In this document: positions 63,223 to 64,000 of the stretch, piece after piece
Layout of the letters: every line of letters begins with the position of its first letter
Position numbering within the stretch: the first letter of the stretch is position 1
Assembly: GCA_964618455.1 (NCBI GenBank)
Contig: CAZUAQ010000010.1
Location: forward strand, 77,153 to 141,152
Length of the DNA stretch: 64,000 nucleotides
Direction: 5' to 3'
DNA from: CAZUAQ01 sp964618455
GTDB lineage: Bacteria; Planctomycetota; Phycisphaerae; UBA1845; PWPN01
Notes under the pieces: generated by a model
What the model was told of the DNA's origin: nothing
Database searches by the model: none
Seen by the model: only the letters and a program-made list of their open reading frames with translations
Translations under genes and position numbers: made by a program

Positions 63223-64000
63223 ATGGCGAAAGCCAACGACAAGGCCAAGAGCGGCACCTCGCGACCGCGGAAGCGGACAACCCGCCCGGCGAGTGCGAGC
63301 AAGGAGAAGAACACCGAGAGTTCGGTGGCCGTGGCCAATGGAGATCAAGGTATGGGAGATTCGAACCCACCGACGATCGATGCGGAAACGCATGCCAAGT
63401 ACGAGGAGATCAAGCGCGGCGACCTGCACATCAAGGATCTGCAGAAGCTGGCCGTCGATGAGCTCCACGAGATCGCCAAGGTCGAGGGCCTCACGGAGTA
63501 CACCGGCCTGACCAAGTCGGAACTGATCTTTCGCATTTTGAAGGAGCGGATCCGGCAGAACGGCCTGATGTACGGCGAGGGCGTACTGGAAATCCTGCCG
63601 GACGGTTTCGGCTTCCTGCGGAATCCGGAATACAACTACCTGCCGTGCCCGGACGACATCTACGTCAGCCCGTCGCAGATCCGCCGCTTCGGCCTGCGGA
63701 CCGGTCACGTGGTGGCGGGCCAGATCCGACCCCCCAAGGAGTCGGAGCGGTACTTCGCGCTGCTCCGCGTCGAGGCGATTAACTACGAGGATCCCGAGCG
63801 CGTCACCGAGAAGACCAACTTCGAGGACCTGACGCCGCTGCACCCGGGTCCGAAGGATCCCGATTCGCCGAACCTCGGCGCCGAGGGTCGCATCCGCCTG
63901 GAGACGACCCCGGACGAGATCAACATGCGCATCGTCGACCTGGCGACGCCCATCGGCATCGGCCAGCGCATGCTCATCGTCGCGCCGCCGCGGACCGGCA
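63223..64000 (+). CDS. rho: Transcription termination factor Rho (partial, cut by the right edge)
   Basis: The first 259 codons are inside the window; AGGAGG lies nine bases before the ATG. A basic, Lys/Arg-rich N-terminal extension of about 55 residues (ANDKAKSGTSRPRKRTTRPA) is followed by the Rho N-domain (HIKDLQKLAVDELHEIAKVE, GLTKSELIFRILKERI), then the RNA-binding cold-shock-like domain: YGEGVLEILPDGFGFLRNPE and YNYLPCPDDIYVSPSQIRRF. The ATPase core starts at the edge with LATPIGIGQRMLIVAPPRTG, just short of the P-loop Lys. Ends transcription of untranslated RNA. Confidence 0.97.
   Translation, partial: MAKANDKAKSGTSRPRKRTTRPASASKEKNTESSVAVANGDQGMGDSNPPTIDAETHAKYEEIKRGDLHIKDLQKLAVDELHEIAKVEGLTEYTGLTKSELIFRILKERIRQNGLMYGEGVLEILPDGFGFLRNPEYNYLPCPDDIYVSPSQIRRFGLRTGHVVAGQIRPPKESERYFALLRVEAINYEDPERVTEKTNFEDLTPLHPGPKDPDSPNLGAEGRIRLETTPDEINMRIVDLATPIGIGQRMLIVAPPRTG

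Overview
The window is 64 kb of GC-rich DNA that looks like a member of the Planctomycetes, possibly a Phycisphaerae-type lineage. The pointers are a cytochrome-c-type PSCyt1/DUF1549/DUF1553 protein paired with a DUF1501 protein, a formylglycine sulfatase, a Tat-exported Gfo/Idh oxidoreductase, a PhoPQ-activated pathogenicity-related protein, a PEP-CTERM protein, and a VWA/ExbB/ExbD/TPR operon. A run of 10 N (18963-18972) inside a coding region points to a draft or metagenome assembly. The taxonomic call is inference from gene content only. Both edges cut genes: a GntR regulator on the left and rho on the right.

1-12.8 kb is a carbohydrate locus. A GntR regulator is divergent from SMP-30 lactonase, SDR dehydrogenase, enolase-superfamily sugar-acid dehydratase, a solute-binding-like protein, an APC permease, an FG-GAP-type exported protein and two tandem paralogous exported proteins with an all-alpha, probably glycosidase-like, domain. 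The first three enzymes fit a non-phosphorylative route (sugar to lactone to acid to 2-keto-3-deoxy acid). Matching GTC-N-GAC palindromes lie about 100 bp upstream of each divergent start.

12.9-20.8 kb holds tRNA-Ser(UGA), an ExeA-like ATPase fused to a very long coiled coil (with an altered Walker B motif), a small membrane protein, nadA, and a hybrid histidine kinase interrupted by the N gap. 20.9-26.7 kb (minus) is a two-gene 2-hydroxyacyl-CoA dehydratase/activase-type operon with two operator-like palindromes in its leader. 27.1-35.8 kb is mostly housekeeping and small membrane genes (NTF2-like, dihydrouridine synthase, lipoprotein, DedA, two YkgJ-type cysteine-cluster genes of which one is fused to a GNAT domain, DUF423, creatininase family, PqaA-like, TerC).

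36.1-42 kb is an operon of VWA protein, ExbB/TolQ, two ExbD/TolR, a large TPR protein and a J-domain-like protein. I read it as an energised envelope machine whose VWA protein takes the place of TonB/TolA. 42-43.6 kb is a Gfo/Idh oxidoreductase ended by a strong terminator. 43.7-45.9 kb is a remnant zone: an orphan pilin, a decayed IS1380-like transposase fragment, a PEP-CTERM gene with unusual codon use, and a decayed IS200/IS605 transposase fragment. 45.9-58 kb is polysaccharide-related: sulfatase, PSCyt1/DUF1549/DUF1553 plus DUF1501 pair, a double alpha/beta hydrolase (CE15-like plus dienelactone-hydrolase-like) and a large exported TIM-barrel-like protein. 58.2-64 kb carries an MMPL/RND transporter, an exported protein with an unusual Cys-containing C-terminal tail, a VOC-like protein, coaE and rho.
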